From: DATGEP01 sp035310125
GTDB lineage: Bacteria > Chloroflexota > Ktedonobacteria > Ktedonobacterales > JADMIN01
Direction: 5' to 3'
Assembly: GCA_035310125.1 (NCBI GenBank)
Contig: DATGEP010000409.1
Coordinates: 1-38,696, forward strand
Length of the DNA stretch: 38,696 nucleotides
Part shown: one piece after another, positions 8,043 to 16,365 of the stretch
How positions within the stretch are numbered: position 1 is the first letter of the stretch
Layout of the letters: every line of letters begins with the position of its first letter
Translations under genes and position numbers: made by a program
The notes under the pieces: generated by a model
What the model was told of the DNA's origin: nothing
The model's database searches: none
Seen by the model: the letters and a program-made list of their open reading frames with translations, nothing else

Positions 8043-8202
8043 CGCCTTCCGGGGGAAACCGGCTGAGTGCCCCTGTCTTCAGACGTGGGGATGCAAGCCG
8101 GGTTGCCTGAAAGACGACAAACATCCCGCAGGGGTGCCGTGCGGGACTACCTGCGGGGGTGAACCGAGAATCCCCATCCCTACAGGGAAGGGGAGCATGT
8201 CA
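8043..8202 (+). mobile_element. IS200/IS605-type end or omega-RNA-like remnant
   Basis: This stretch has a chain of hairpins of the kind seen at IS200/IS605 ends and in TnpB-associated RNAs: CCCCTGTCTTCAGACGTGGGG (8070-8090, written here as one imperfect hairpin), CCCGCA (8125-8130) / TGCGGG (8140-8145), then a GTGAACCGAGAA linker and a terminal hairpin at 8172-8193 with TACA loop. It ends GGGGAGCATGTCA, abutting the fabG stop codon. No tnpA or tnpB is present. It could be a right end left after loss of tnpB, or a short non-autonomous derivative. The assignment rests on resemblance that I recall and is not a database match; it may also act as a terminator between convergent genes. Confidence 0.5.
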
Positions 8203-8997
8203 CTGCATGCTGATCCCGCCGTCCACCGCAATCGTTTGGCCGGTGATGTATCCGGCTTCGGGGCTACAGAGGAAAGCGATCGTGGCGGCAACTTCTTCGG
8301 CGGTGCCGTAGCGCTTGAGCGGGGTGATGTCGAGGTAATACTTGCGGAAATCGTCTGAGACCGTCGAGGTTAGCTCAGTGGGAATGTAGCCAGGCGCGAC
8401 GGAGTTGGCCGTTATGTTGCGGCTGGCCACCTCGCGGGCAGTGGACTTGGTAAGCGCGATCAGGCCGGCTTTGGAGGCGGCGTAGTTGGCCTGACCAACC
8501 TGCCCCATCAAACCAGAGATCGAAGCGACATTGACGATGCGCCCCCAGCGCGCCTTCAGCATAGGACGCAGCGCCGTACGAGTGCAGAGGAACGCTGAGA
8601 TGAGATTCGTGCGCAGGACGCTCTCGAACTCCTCCAGCTTCATCTGGAGCATCAGACGGTCGTACGTGGTGCCCGCATTATTGACGAGGATAGTAACGGG
8701 ACCAAGCTGGCTCTCGACCGCGCGAAACAGCTCAATCACGTCCGCCTCATTGCTCACATCGGCTTTGATGGCGACGGCGCGACGGCCCATTGCCTCCACG
8801 GCGGCGCGCGTCTCTATGCCGCCCGGCTCGTCGCTGCGATAGTTGATCGCCACATCGGCGCCCATGCCCGCCAGCCGCAAGGCGGTAGCGCGCCCAATAC
8901 CTCGGCTGCTTCCCGTCACCAGCGCGATTCGGCCCGCCAAGGGCAGCGCGCCCGACTCGCCAGCTGCGGGCGCGGCGCTCTGCTGTTCGTCCGCCAT
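8200..8997 (-). CDS. fabG: 3-oxoacyl-ACP reductase-like short-chain dehydrogenase
   Basis: 265 residues, classical SDR Rossmann fold. The nucleotide motif TGSSRGIG is near residue 28 and NNAG near 109. The catalytic Ser is in NVASISG, and the Tyr/Lys pair is in the YAASKAG segment. The C-terminal GGISMQ ends as in FabG proteins. It likely reduces 3-oxoacyl-ACP with NADPH in fatty-acid elongation, but an acetoacetyl-CoA or other ketone reductase cannot be excluded because no acp or other fab genes are adjacent. The ATG at 8995-8997 follows GAGGGAG at proper spacing, which excludes 16 further upstream codons. The stop codon touches the IS605-type remnant. It lies 94 bases after galU on the same strand. 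Confidence 0.9.
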   Translation of the reverse strand: MADEQQSAAPAAGESGALPLAGRIALVTGSSRGIGRATALRLAGMGADVAINYRSDEPGGIETRAAVEAMGRRAVAIKADVSNEADVIELFRAVESQLGPVTILVNNAGTTYDRLMLQMKLEEFESVLRTNLISAFLCTRTALRPMLKARWGRIVNVASISGLMGQVGQANYAASKAGLIALTKSTAREVASRNITANSVAPGYIPTELTSTVSDDFRKYYLDITPLKRYGTAEEVAATIAFLCSPEAGYITGQTIAVDGGISMQ

Positions 8998-9091
8998 CTC
9001 GTGATACTCCCTCAAACCTGTGTATTCACGGACTGCCGTCCGCATGGCACGTGTGATCGCGCCGCCCTCTAGTGTACCGTACTGGATGGTG

Positions 9092-9964
9092 TCAGTCTAG
9101 CGAGAGCGTGCGCAGATAGGCCTTCAGGCCGGGAGCCAGATCGGACCGTTCCAGCGCGAAGGCGATGGATGTGGTGAGATAGCCGATGGGGTCGCCTGTA
9201 TCATAGCGGGTGCCCTCGAACTCGTACGCGAAGATGGGCTCACGCTCACGCAGACCACGCAGACCGTCAGTTAGCTGGATCTCACCGCCCGCGCCAGGCG
9301 CGGTACGCTCCAGCGCCGCGAAGATATCCGGTGTTAGCACGTAGCGCCCGATAACGGCCAGGTCGGAGGGCGCCTCCTCCGGCTTCGGCTTCTCGATGAG
9401 GTCGCGAACGCGGTATGTGCGGGGGTCCACGTTGCCGGCGGGATCAATGTTGCCGTAGCGGTTGATCTGCTCACGCGGCACACGCATAGCGGCAAGCACG
9501 CAGCCACCGTGGCGCTCATGGACATCCATGAGCTGACGCAGACAAGGACGGCTCTGGTTCACCACAAGATCGTCGCCGAGCAGCACGCCGAACGGCTCAT
9601 CACCCACGAGGTCTTTCGCCATGAGAATCGCGTGACCAAGGCCGTGTGGGCGCGGCTGTCGCGTGAAGCTGATCTGCGCCATTGTCTCGATGTGCTCCAG
9701 CATATCCAGCCGAACCTGGTCGCCTTTCTTCTCCAGTGCGGCGCGCAACTCCGGCGTCTCATCGAAGTGGTCCTCGATGGAGCGCTTGGTACGGCTTGTA
9801 ACGATGATCACATGCTCGATCCCCGACTGGACCGCCTCTTCGATGATGTACTGGATGGTGGGCTTGTCAGCCAGTGGCAGCATCTCTTTGGGAATGGCTT
9901 TGGTGGCCGGAAGCACGCGGGTGCCCAATCCAGCGGCGGGGATAACGGCTTTGCGTATCTTCAT
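9092..9964 (-). CDS. galU: UTP-glucose-1-phosphate uridylyltransferase
   Basis: 290 residues, cytoplasmic. It makes UDP-glucose from UTP and glucose 1-phosphate for glycolipid, exopolysaccharide and cell-envelope synthesis. The nucleotidyltransferase signature GLGTRVLPATKAIPKEMLP is at residues 13-31. PTIQYIIEEAVQSGI follows, then GLGHAILMAK and the metal-site GVLLGDDLV. VRDLIEKPKPEEAPSDLAVI and EIQLTDGLR are conserved in GalU. Length is normal. GAGGG precedes the ATG. It is probably co-transcribed with fabG downstream. Confidence 0.96.
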   Translation of the reverse strand: MKIRKAVIPAAGLGTRVLPATKAIPKEMLPLADKPTIQYIIEEAVQSGIEHVIIVTSRTKRSIEDHFDETPELRAALEKKGDQVRLDMLEHIETMAQISFTRQPRPHGLGHAILMAKDLVGDEPFGVLLGDDLVVNQSRPCLRQLMDVHERHGGCVLAAMRVPREQINRYGNIDPAGNVDPRTYRVRDLIEKPKPEEAPSDLAVIGRYVLTPDIFAALERTAPGAGGEIQLTDGLRGLREREPIFAYEFEGTRYDTGDPIGYLTTSIAFALERSDLAPGLKAYLRTLSLD

Positions 9965-10274
9965 GAAGCAAACCCTCTTCTGCTGGGCGCGCGCCAGTTG
10001 GGCACGCGACTTACAATGTGGAGTGCGGCGGTATGGTCCGCCGCGGAAGTCGCGTCAGCGTGCAGAATCACTGTAGCGGTGAAATCGCCGTCGTGTCAAG
10101 CGCCGAATATAAGCGCCGGGATGGATGTGTCTTACCAGCCGGCGCTCTCGTCCGTACGTGTGTAGTGCACGAGAACACACCGACTACCTGCATTCATGGC
10201 ATACGCGGTGCGTATTGCACACCGGAAACGAGAAGTACATCCAGTCCAGCGGTTTCGCTGAAAGGACAAAATCT
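9965..10274. other. Divergent intergenic region upstream of galU
   Basis: These 310 bases separate galU (minus) from a membrane-protein gene (plus). They must hold promoters in both directions, but I see no strong -35/-10 pair, no long palindrome and no RNA gene. Open frames across it are Cys- and Arg-rich and do not look coding. Confidence 0.5.
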
Positions 10275-11078
10275 ATGCGACAATTCGATTCGTTGCGCGA
10301 TCGCTACGATTTGGGCAGGCAGTGGTTCCAAGTAGGGTTGGCTTCCGCAACGCTACTGACACCATTGCTCAAGCGGTGGAATGATCTGCGAGCGGCTGAG
10401 CAGGCACGCGCATGGCGCGAAGAAGCGGAAGCGCGCCTGCGCGATGTGCGCTCATGGAATCCGCTCCGAAGAAATGGCGCTCGCCAAAAGGCACAGGAGG
10501 CTATTGAGCAGATAGCGCCGGCGCGCGGCAATGTCAGCGCGGCAATCTGGCTTACGGGCGTCAGCATCGGGCTGCTGGCCGCCGGCACAGGCGCGTATTT
10601 CCTCGTGCGCCGGCGCATGCACCTGGCACGAGAAGAACCCATGCTCGATCTGCCCATTTCTTCTAATGGGAATGGCCATCACCCACACGCCGCGGCGCAA
10701 GTGATGGCTGAGGAAATCAGCCGGCGCGATGAGCGAACCGCAAGCGTGACATCCAGGAACGGTGCGGCGTCCGTACCCGTAATGGCGTCTCCAGACGTGC
10801 GTACGCCAGCGCCTGACCAGGCGGGTCCACTGATGCCACCGGCGCTTACAACGAACACAACGCCCGCCACTGCCCAGGCCGACGGGAGTGCGCCGGTGGA
10901 TGACGATGATGCGCGGAACGCGATGTTTGTGGGCAACATCCACACGATGGTCTATCATGCCGCCGATGCTGACGATCTCCCCGCCGAAGAGAACCGCGTC
11001 TACTTCATCAGCGAGGACGAGGCGCACGATGCCGGCTACCGCCGTGTTCGCGATGAAGTATCGAGCAGCGGTGAGTAG
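10275..11078 (+). CDS. Single-pass membrane protein of unknown function (267 aa)
   Basis: The N-terminal 85 residues are charged and helical (RQFDSLRDRYDLGRQWFQ, ARAWREEAEARLRDVRSWN). One transmembrane helix (WLTGVSIGLLAAGTGAYFLV) lies at about 90-112, followed by RRRM as a positive-inside anchor. The long tail is Ala/Pro/Thr-rich and disordered, with an acidic end (EENRVYFISEDEAHDAGYRR). The arrangement loosely recalls YtxH-type proteins, but I do not assign it. The ATG at 10275 is preceded by AAAGGA at 9 bases; the open frame extends 50 codons upstream without good signals. Function unknown. Confidence 0.7.
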   Translation: MRQFDSLRDRYDLGRQWFQVGLASATLLTPLLKRWNDLRAAEQARAWREEAEARLRDVRSWNPLRRNGARQKAQEAIEQIAPARGNVSAAIWLTGVSIGLLAAGTGAYFLVRRRMHLAREEPMLDLPISSNGNGHHPHAAAQVMAEEISRRDERTASVTSRNGAASVPVMASPDVRTPAPDQAGPLMPPALTTNTTPATAQADGSAPVDDDDARNAMFVGNIHTMVYHAADADDLPAEENRVYFISEDEAHDAGYRRVRDEVSSSGE

Positions 11079-11090
11079 GCAAGCAGGTGC

Positions 11091-11672
11091 CTACGGATGA
11101 AATGTCTGGCGCTGTAAGAGCATCTCGATGAGCTTTTGGATGCGGACGGCGCGGGTTTCGGGTTTCTTCGCTGTATGGATTCTGAACAGGATCGCATAGC
11201 GGTTGGCGCTGTTCAGACTGGCAAAGAACTCCCTGGCCTCCGCGTGTTGATCGAGCTGGCTCTGGAAATCTGGGGGTATCTGAATCGTGGATTGTGCGTC
11301 GTAGGCAGCTTCCCAGCGGCCATCGGCTTGCGCCAGATTGACCTGCCGCAGCCCTGCCGCCCTCATCCTGCCGGTAGCGATGAGCGCTTCCGCTTTCTCA
11401 CGATTCACCTTCGACCAGATGCTCTTTGGGCGGCGCGGCGTGAATTTTTGGAGCCAGTGCTGGTCATCGAAAGCAGCTTTCTGACCATCAATCCAGCCAT
11501 AGCAGAGGGCGCTCTCCAGCGCCGCCGCATACGAGATGGAATGCATGCCGCTTCCCTTCTTGGCGAACTTGAGCCAGAGGCCGGAGGTGGCAGCATGATG
11601 CTCGTCGAGCCATGTTTCCCAATCGTGTTGCGTCTCGAATAACAGAGTTGGGAGAGCATCCGTATCGCTCAT
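11091..11672 (-). CDS. YdeI/OmpD-associated family protein
   Basis: 193 residues, cytoplasmic. It matches the YdeI-like family: LWLKFAKKGSGMHSISYAAA near residue 32, ALCYGWIDGQK, then FTPRRPKSIWSKVNREKAEA and a C-terminal helical segment ending LIEMLLQRQTFHP. Some members are described as bacteriocin-protection or stress-related proteins, but the biochemical activity is not established. The ATG at 11670-11672 follows GAGGAG; a further 16 codons upstream lack a ribosome site. It lies downstream of the NYN gene on the same strand, separated by a strong hairpin at 11733-11762. Confidence 0.85.
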   Translation of the reverse strand: MSDTDALPTLLFETQHDWETWLDEHHAATSGLWLKFAKKGSGMHSISYAAALESALCYGWIDGQKAAFDDQHWLQKFTPRRPKSIWSKVNREKAEALIATGRMRAAGLRQVNLAQADGRWEAAYDAQSTIQIPPDFQSQLDQHAEAREFFASLNSANRYAILFRIHTAKKPETRAVRIQKLIEMLLQRQTFHP

Positions 11673-11732
11673 GGCGTCTCCTCGTTTGCGCTCACGTAAG
11701 TTTCCAGCGCCAGCGCTCAATCAAAGCACCGA

Positions 11733-11762
11733 ACGGCCACTCTCGCAGGTGAGAGTGGCCGT
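11733..11762. terminator. Strong hairpin between the NYN and YdeI-like genes
   Basis: ACGGCCACTCTC (11733-11744) and GAGAGTGGCCGT (11751-11762) form a perfect 12-base stem with a 6-base loop, 24 bases after the NYN stop codon. The stem can extend outward through CGAACG/CGTTCG with a small bulge. No clear U-run follows on either strand, so termination is plausible but not canonical. Confidence 0.45.
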
Positions 11763-11786
11763 CGCTCGTTCGGAACGTCGCCCTAC

Positions 11787-13772
11787 CTACATACGAATAT
11801 CGTTCACCATCGAGAGATTGATAAAGAGGTCGCAGCTCTGGCGCAAGATAGCGGCGGCGGCGTCCTCGAAGGCAGCTACCTCCACGCGCACGCCGTGGTC
11901 GGAGCAGTATTCCAGCAGCGGTAGGAAGTCGCTGTCACCGCTGACCAGCACGATCGTATCTACGGCGCCGGCATCCACTATGCGCACGATATCCATACAG
12001 AGGTCGAGATCCATGTCGGCCTTCTTGGCGCCGCTGGCGAAGGTCTTGTAGTTCTTCGTCGTGATGCGGTAACCCAGACCCTTCACCGGATCCAGAAAAG
12101 CCTGGTCGGCGCGTGGATCAGGATTCGTCGGCGCATAGGCGTGCGCCCGGATGATGCGCCGGTTCCCTCGTAGGAATTCCAGCAGCTTGCCGAAATCAAC
12201 CGTGATACGCATGTTACGTGACGAGTAGAGCAGATTCGCGACATCCACAAAGACACCAACGCGCTCGGTTGACGGGAACGCAGGGAACATGACCGTCATG
12301 CCTGGCGACTGTGGGTGATAGCGGAACTCGTTGAGTAGCCGGTCAGTCTGCTGCTGGAGAGCATGTGTCACCATATTGGCAAGCTGGTTCGACGACATCG
12401 GCGGCGTATCTATGCGCTCCGTGCGCCCTGTTCGCGCGAATGTCTCGCGCGCCGGTCCCGCCACACCGCGCGGCTGTGGGCCAAATCCGCGCACGACACT
12501 CGGCTCCGGCGATCCAAACGGACTCTCTGGCTGGCCGATCTGCGTCTGGCCTTGCGACACAGTCCACGGTTGACGCTCCGCCTGACCATAGGGAGTGTAT
12601 GGCGGCTCGTACTCAGCTTCATATTCGGGCGCGGCGTACTGCTCGTAACCGTTGCGGCTGGCATGCTCTGGCTCGGTGATGGGAGCGGGGGTAGGCGCTG
12701 CAGCGGGCTTGCGCAGGTTGCGGGTTCGTGGTGCGGGTTCGGCCGGTGACTCTGCGGCGAGCATCTCTTCCGCATCTTCTTCGCCAGCGCCGGCGGTATG
12801 CGACCCTCCACGGCGGCGGCGGCGGCGGCGGCGTGTCGTGCCTGCCGTCTCCGTGTCGGTGGCGGTGCCGATCTCCGCGTCGGACGGTTCTCCGGCCTCT
12901 GCTTCTGCGTCCTCAACGGCGGGCGCGGTGGGCTCTACAGGTAGGCGCAGCGGCTCGCGACGCGGCGCGGCGTCTCGCAAGCCCAGTGCGGAGACGATAT
13001 CATCTATGGCATCGTTTGCTGGGGTCTCTTCTTCCGGCGCGGCTCCCTCTAAGTCAGCGGACCCAAACTCTGGGTGCGCTTCGGCCACCTCACGCGCGGT
13101 TGACTCGAACGCGGGCTCAGGGGCGGGCTCAGGTAGGACCTCAGGCTCCGCGGAAGGCGGCGGTGTCAGCACCCCACTCAATCGCTCAGGACGAGACGCG
13201 GGCGCATAGGGCGCGGCGGTCGCCTTGCGGTCGAAGCGGTAGCGGCGCAGCGCGGTGGGCGTCTCCGTCGCTGGCACAGCCTGAGCGGCGGGCTCACTTG
13301 CGAGCGGCGTGGTGGGCGCGGCTGAATCCATGGTAACGGGCACTACGCGCACGTCGGCGGTGGGGGTGATCGGTGTATTCTGCGCGGTCGCTGTCTCAGC
13401 CGCGTTGTCGCCACCAGTGGCGGGCGAGATCACCAACTGCACATCACTCTTGCGCCCGCTTGGCGTGCGGCGCCGACTGCGGCCACCTGGACGCGCACGC
13501 GAGGTCTCAGTTGTTTCAGGCGGCGCGCCTGCCGGCGCGGTCGCGTCTGGCTGACTGGGTTTGGGGTGTGTTACGGGAACGACGGACGTTTCGGGCGTGG
13601 CAGCGGATTCTCCAGCGGGCGAGGCGGGTGTTGCCTGCTCTGGGTGCGGTTGCTGCGTCTTGTGAGAGGCCGGGCGACGGCGCCGATGCGTGGCGTTTCC
13701 CTGCCGCGCGGCGGATGGCTCCGAGGGGGAACCCTCAGGCGCGAGATTAGGTTCGAGGGTAGACTGACTCAT
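11787..13772 (-). CDS. NYN-domain (PIN-like) putative RNase with long disordered N-terminus
   Basis: 661 residues. About the first 490 are low-complexity Pro/Ala/Glu/Thr-rich sequence with basic patches (a run of eight arginines in the TTRRRRRRRRGG segment near 320). The C-terminal 160 residues are a clear NYN domain of the LabA/DUF88 type. It opens VGVFVDVANLLYSSRNM with the first metal-site Asp. It continues with KKADMDLDLCMDI and VLVSGDSDFLPLL, which supply the other acidic residues expected for metal-dependent RNA cleavage. AGGAGAA precedes the ATG. The basic repeats may bind RNA or the nucleoid; that is inference. In length it far exceeds stand-alone NYN proteins. Confidence 0.9.
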   Translation of the reverse strand: MSQSTLEPNLAPEGSPSEPSAARQGNATHRRRRPASHKTQQPHPEQATPASPAGESAATPETSVVPVTHPKPSQPDATAPAGAPPETTETSRARPGGRSRRRTPSGRKSDVQLVISPATGGDNAAETATAQNTPITPTADVRVVPVTMDSAAPTTPLASEPAAQAVPATETPTALRRYRFDRKATAAPYAPASRPERLSGVLTPPPSAEPEVLPEPAPEPAFESTAREVAEAHPEFGSADLEGAAPEEETPANDAIDDIVSALGLRDAAPRREPLRLPVEPTAPAVEDAEAEAGEPSDAEIGTATDTETAGTTRRRRRRRRGGSHTAGAGEEDAEEMLAAESPAEPAPRTRNLRKPAAAPTPAPITEPEHASRNGYEQYAAPEYEAEYEPPYTPYGQAERQPWTVSQGQTQIGQPESPFGSPEPSVVRGFGPQPRGVAGPARETFARTGRTERIDTPPMSSNQLANMVTHALQQQTDRLLNEFRYHPQSPGMTVMFPAFPSTERVGVFVDVANLLYSSRNMRITVDFGKLLEFLRGNRRIIRAHAYAPTNPDPRADQAFLDPVKGLGYRITTKNYKTFASGAKKADMDLDLCMDIVRIVDAGAVDTIVLVSGDSDFLPLLEYCSDHGVRVEVAAFEDAAAAILRQSCDLFINLSMVNDIRM

Positions 13773-14128
13773 ATTTCTCCTGCTTCTGTTGCCGAGAGGA
13801 GCGCGAAGATGGTGATCGGGGAGGAGCGATTTGCGACGTAAGACATTCTAGGAATGGCTACTTGCTGGTCTGTTCGTCAACGAGCGACGTGCTAGACGCG
13901 ATAGCACGGCGAGTGTGCCACGAGGCGCCGCGAAGTTCATTGCTACGTCTGGCTACAGTCGCGCAATCGCCAACCTCAACCCGATATCATATCTCTCCCA
14001 GCTTGCCGCCCTCCAGGTATATGGTTCGGGACGGAAGCGCTCTCTCGTCGGTGTGTCGCGCATGTGCTGGACATCACGCGGCGCTGGCCGGTGCGGGCCG
14101 GCATCGAGCCGGCTGACACCGAAATGGA
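13773..14128. other. Intergenic region without recognised content
   Basis: These 356 bases lie between the NYN start and the stop of the CDP-alcohol phosphotransferase, both on the minus strand. I see no convincing gene, tRNA or strong terminator. The NYN promoter should lie in the left part. Short GC palindromes such as GCCGGTGCGGGCCGGC near 14088 are present but are common in this base composition. Confidence 0.45.
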
Positions 14129-14884
14129 CTAGCTTGGGGCGGAGTCGGACTTACGCAAGCCCGCTGTGGAGGAGGTATCACGTCGCGGAGTATGCCCGTC
14201 CAGGGCAGCGGTGTCGCTGGCGGAAGAATCTTGCGTGCTACTGCGCTCACTCCATACACCTGGAGGAACGGCCGGTGCGACCTGCGCGCGCCGGATAGTG
14301 TGCCAGACGACGACGATACGCTGCACCGATGTGTACGTGCTCGTCACTGCGAGAATACCAATCACCCACAGGAGCCACGCGGCTCCGCCGATAATGAGGC
14401 CAGCGGCCAGCAGGAGCACACGCTCCGGCCGAGCCATCAGCCCAGTTTTACATTCAAGGCCCAACCCTTCGGCGCGGGCGCGGGTGTAGCTCACCATCAG
14501 AGAGCTTAGCCCAGCGACGTACGTCAAGGCAACAAGCCAGGTGCGCGCCGGTGTGGCGGGTTGCTGCATCGCATACAGGATAATTCCCAGCAGCACAATG
14601 CCTTCCGAGAAGCGGTCCAGCGTCGAATCGAAGAACGCCCCAAAGGTGGTCTTCATATCGCGAATGCGGGCCAGCGCCCCGTCTACCATGTCAAAGAGAC
14701 CAGCAAATAGCAGCATCGCGCCACCGATATGCAGGTGCCCCGTGGCAATTACCGCCGCCGTCGCGCAGTTCAGTAGCAGACCAAGCAGCGTCGCCATGTT
14801 CGGCGTCAGGCCGATGGCTACGAGCGGGCTGACGACAAGTTCGGCGATATGTCGCGCATATTGCTGAATCCGTGGCCCGAACAT
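14129..14884 (-). CDS. CDP-alcohol phosphatidyltransferase, phosphatidylinositol-phosphate-synthase-like
   Basis: 251 residues with several membrane helices. The CDP-alcohol phosphotransferase motif is complete: DMVDGALARIRDMKTTFGAF followed by FDSTLDR, giving D-x2-D-G-x2-A-R with the later G-x3-D-x3-D. The FGAFFDSTLDRFSEG stretch is very close to actinobacterial PgsA1, which joins CDP-diacylglycerol to inositol 3-phosphate. With ino1 in the same locus this is the most likely reaction, rather than phosphatidylglycerol-phosphate synthesis. The last 50 residues are Ser/Thr-rich and probably a disordered cytoplasmic tail. The ATG at 14882-14884 follows GGAGAG. A candidate promoter lies at 14913-14942, so it can be expressed separately from pimA. 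Confidence 0.88.
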   Translation of the reverse strand: MFGPRIQQYARHIAELVVSPLVAIGLTPNMATLLGLLLNCATAAVIATGHLHIGGAMLLFAGLFDMVDGALARIRDMKTTFGAFFDSTLDRFSEGIVLLGIILYAMQQPATPARTWLVALTYVAGLSSLMVSYTRARAEGLGLECKTGLMARPERVLLLAAGLIIGGAAWLLWVIGILAVTSTYTSVQRIVVVWHTIRRAQVAPAVPPGVWSERSSTQDSSASDTAALDGHTPRRDTSSTAGLRKSDSAPS

Positions 14885-14912
14885 GCGTACTCTCCGGTAC
14901 TACACTGAGTCT

Positions 14913-14942
14913 ATTGTACTATAGCGAGATAGGTTGCCTCAA
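14913..14942 (-). promoter_or_regulatory. Candidate promoter for the PIP-synthase-like gene
   Basis: On the minus strand TTGAGG (14942-14937) and TACAAT (14918-14913) are 18 bases apart. The -10 matches consensus at five of six positions and the -35 at four. It is 29 bases from the start codon, in the 182-base gap after pimA. Confidence 0.4.
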
Positions 14943-15066
14943 AGCCGCGCGACTGGGCAATTTGGTGCGGCTGGCGATCTTCACACTGACTCACTACGCA
15001 GGATACGGAATACGCATCTTGGGTCGAAGCCGCATCATTGCCGCGCGCGGTGGCGATGATGTGCCA

Positions 15067-16281
15067 CTACCGTGCGTCTCCCGACACCACCGCCGGCTCT
15101 GGCGGCAGAATCAGCAGCCGGCGCGCGCCATGTGTGTCGGCGAGCTGCTCACGCAGCTCCTCATAATACGCTTCGATGCGCCCACCGACGCGCTCCCAGC
15201 TAAAGTCTTCAGCGCGCCGCCGGCCCGCCGCCGCCAGCGCGTTCCGCTCCGCTTCGTTGCCGAGCAGATGGCAGACGGCCATCGCTAGATCCTCGTGTCG
15301 TCTAGGTGGCACGAGCAGTCCATCTTGCCGGTCACGGATCACCGTGCGAAAGCCCGGAATATTCGATGCCACAACCGCCCGGCCCGATGCCAGCGCCTCC
15401 AGCAGCACGATGCCCTGGCTCTCGCCGCCCGTGTTGGGTGCGCAGTACACGTGCGCCGACGCATACAGCGACGGCAACTGCTCCGCCGGCACCCGCCCCG
15501 TGAAGACCACGTCCCGCCAGCCGTGCTGCGCTACCAGCCGCTCAAAGCCCTCGCGCAGCGGCCCATCGCTGCCAAAGATGAACCGTGTGTTCGGATAGTG
15601 CGAGCGAATGAGCGGGATCGCCCGCAGCAGGAACTTGGCGCCCTTCCGCGGCTCCAGTCGCCCCAAGTAGAGCACATTCAGCTTGCCGTCCATGAACTGA
15701 GGCAGCGGCGGCGTACCTGGCGAAAAGCGATTCACGTCTACCCCATTCGGGATGATGCGGTACTCACCGGGGAAGAAGCGCGAAACGAAATCCAGTGCGG
15801 GCTGCGAGACAGCGATACGTCCGTGCAGCCGGCGGAAATACCGTCCTAGCAAGGGTTTGGCGGAGTAGTAGGCCCACTCGCTGGTTGATGTGAAGTAGCG
15901 CCCACCATAGGCGTGGAAGGTGGCAACATAGATTGCGTTTGAGACACCAGAAAGGTGCAGTATCGTCAGCGGCAGCGTGGAGGCGAACGGCTCATGCAGA
16001 TGCAGCACGTCGAACTGCTCGCGTTTCAGCAGCGCTCGGATGCGTCCGCGCCAGTCCGGCGTGAACGCGACGCGCGCCACCGATCCGTTCATGCGCAACG
16101 GCGCCGCCCAGCCAAGACGGTACACGCCATATTCCACCTGTTTGGCGCGCGTGCCGGTGGCCGGTGTGAGAATGCGCACGGTGTGCCCGCGCGAGCGCAG
16201 CTCCGTCGCGAGGTGTGAGATATGCTCCTGTACGCCGCCGGGATAATTCCAGTCGTACGGCGAGACGAGTCCGATCTTCAC
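15067..16281 (-). CDS. pimA: PimA-like GT4 glycosyltransferase (phosphatidylinositol mannosyltransferase)
   Basis: 404 residues, GT-B fold. The N-terminus reads KIGLVSPYDWNYPGGVQEHI, the glycine loop of PimA. Later come NGSVARVAF and VLHLHEPFASTLPL. IPNGVDVNRFSPG and LGRLEPRKG mark the domain junction. Nearer the C-terminus are the nucleotide-sugar motif CAPNTGGESQGIVLLEALAS and AVVASNIPGFR. In actinobacteria PimA adds mannose from GDP-mannose to phosphatidylinositol at the cytoplasmic face of the membrane. I favour a GTG start at 16279-16281: it gives the family's short N-terminus and has AAGGGATGG upstream, whereas the ATG three codons earlier overlaps that site. Acceptor and donor sugars are inferred from family and from ino1 nearby. 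Confidence 0.85.
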   Translation of the reverse strand: MKIGLVSPYDWNYPGGVQEHISHLATELRSRGHTVRILTPATGTRAKQVEYGVYRLGWAAPLRMNGSVARVAFTPDWRGRIRALLKREQFDVLHLHEPFASTLPLTILHLSGVSNAIYVATFHAYGGRYFTSTSEWAYYSAKPLLGRYFRRLHGRIAVSQPALDFVSRFFPGEYRIIPNGVDVNRFSPGTPPLPQFMDGKLNVLYLGRLEPRKGAKFLLRAIPLIRSHYPNTRFIFGSDGPLREGFERLVAQHGWRDVVFTGRVPAEQLPSLYASAHVYCAPNTGGESQGIVLLEALASGRAVVASNIPGFRTVIRDRQDGLLVPPRRHEDLAMAVCHLLGNEAERNALAAAGRRRAEDFSWERVGGRIEAYYEELREQLADTHGARRLLILPPEPAVVSGDAR

Positions 16282-16365
16282 GACGTCCATCCCTTGGGCT
16301 GGGCGCCCACCTGCCCGCGTTGTTTCGCTCCACCCATAGTTCCGTCCGCCCCTCCCAAACTGGTG

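Noticed and set aside
12728..13336. Open frames opposite the disordered part of the NYN protein
   Set aside because: The low-complexity coding strand keeps several frames open; none shows a start signal or a domain.
13773..14128. Search for a tRNA or small RNA in the gap before the NYN gene
   Set aside because: No T-loop consensus, no cloverleaf-compatible stems and no terminator were found.
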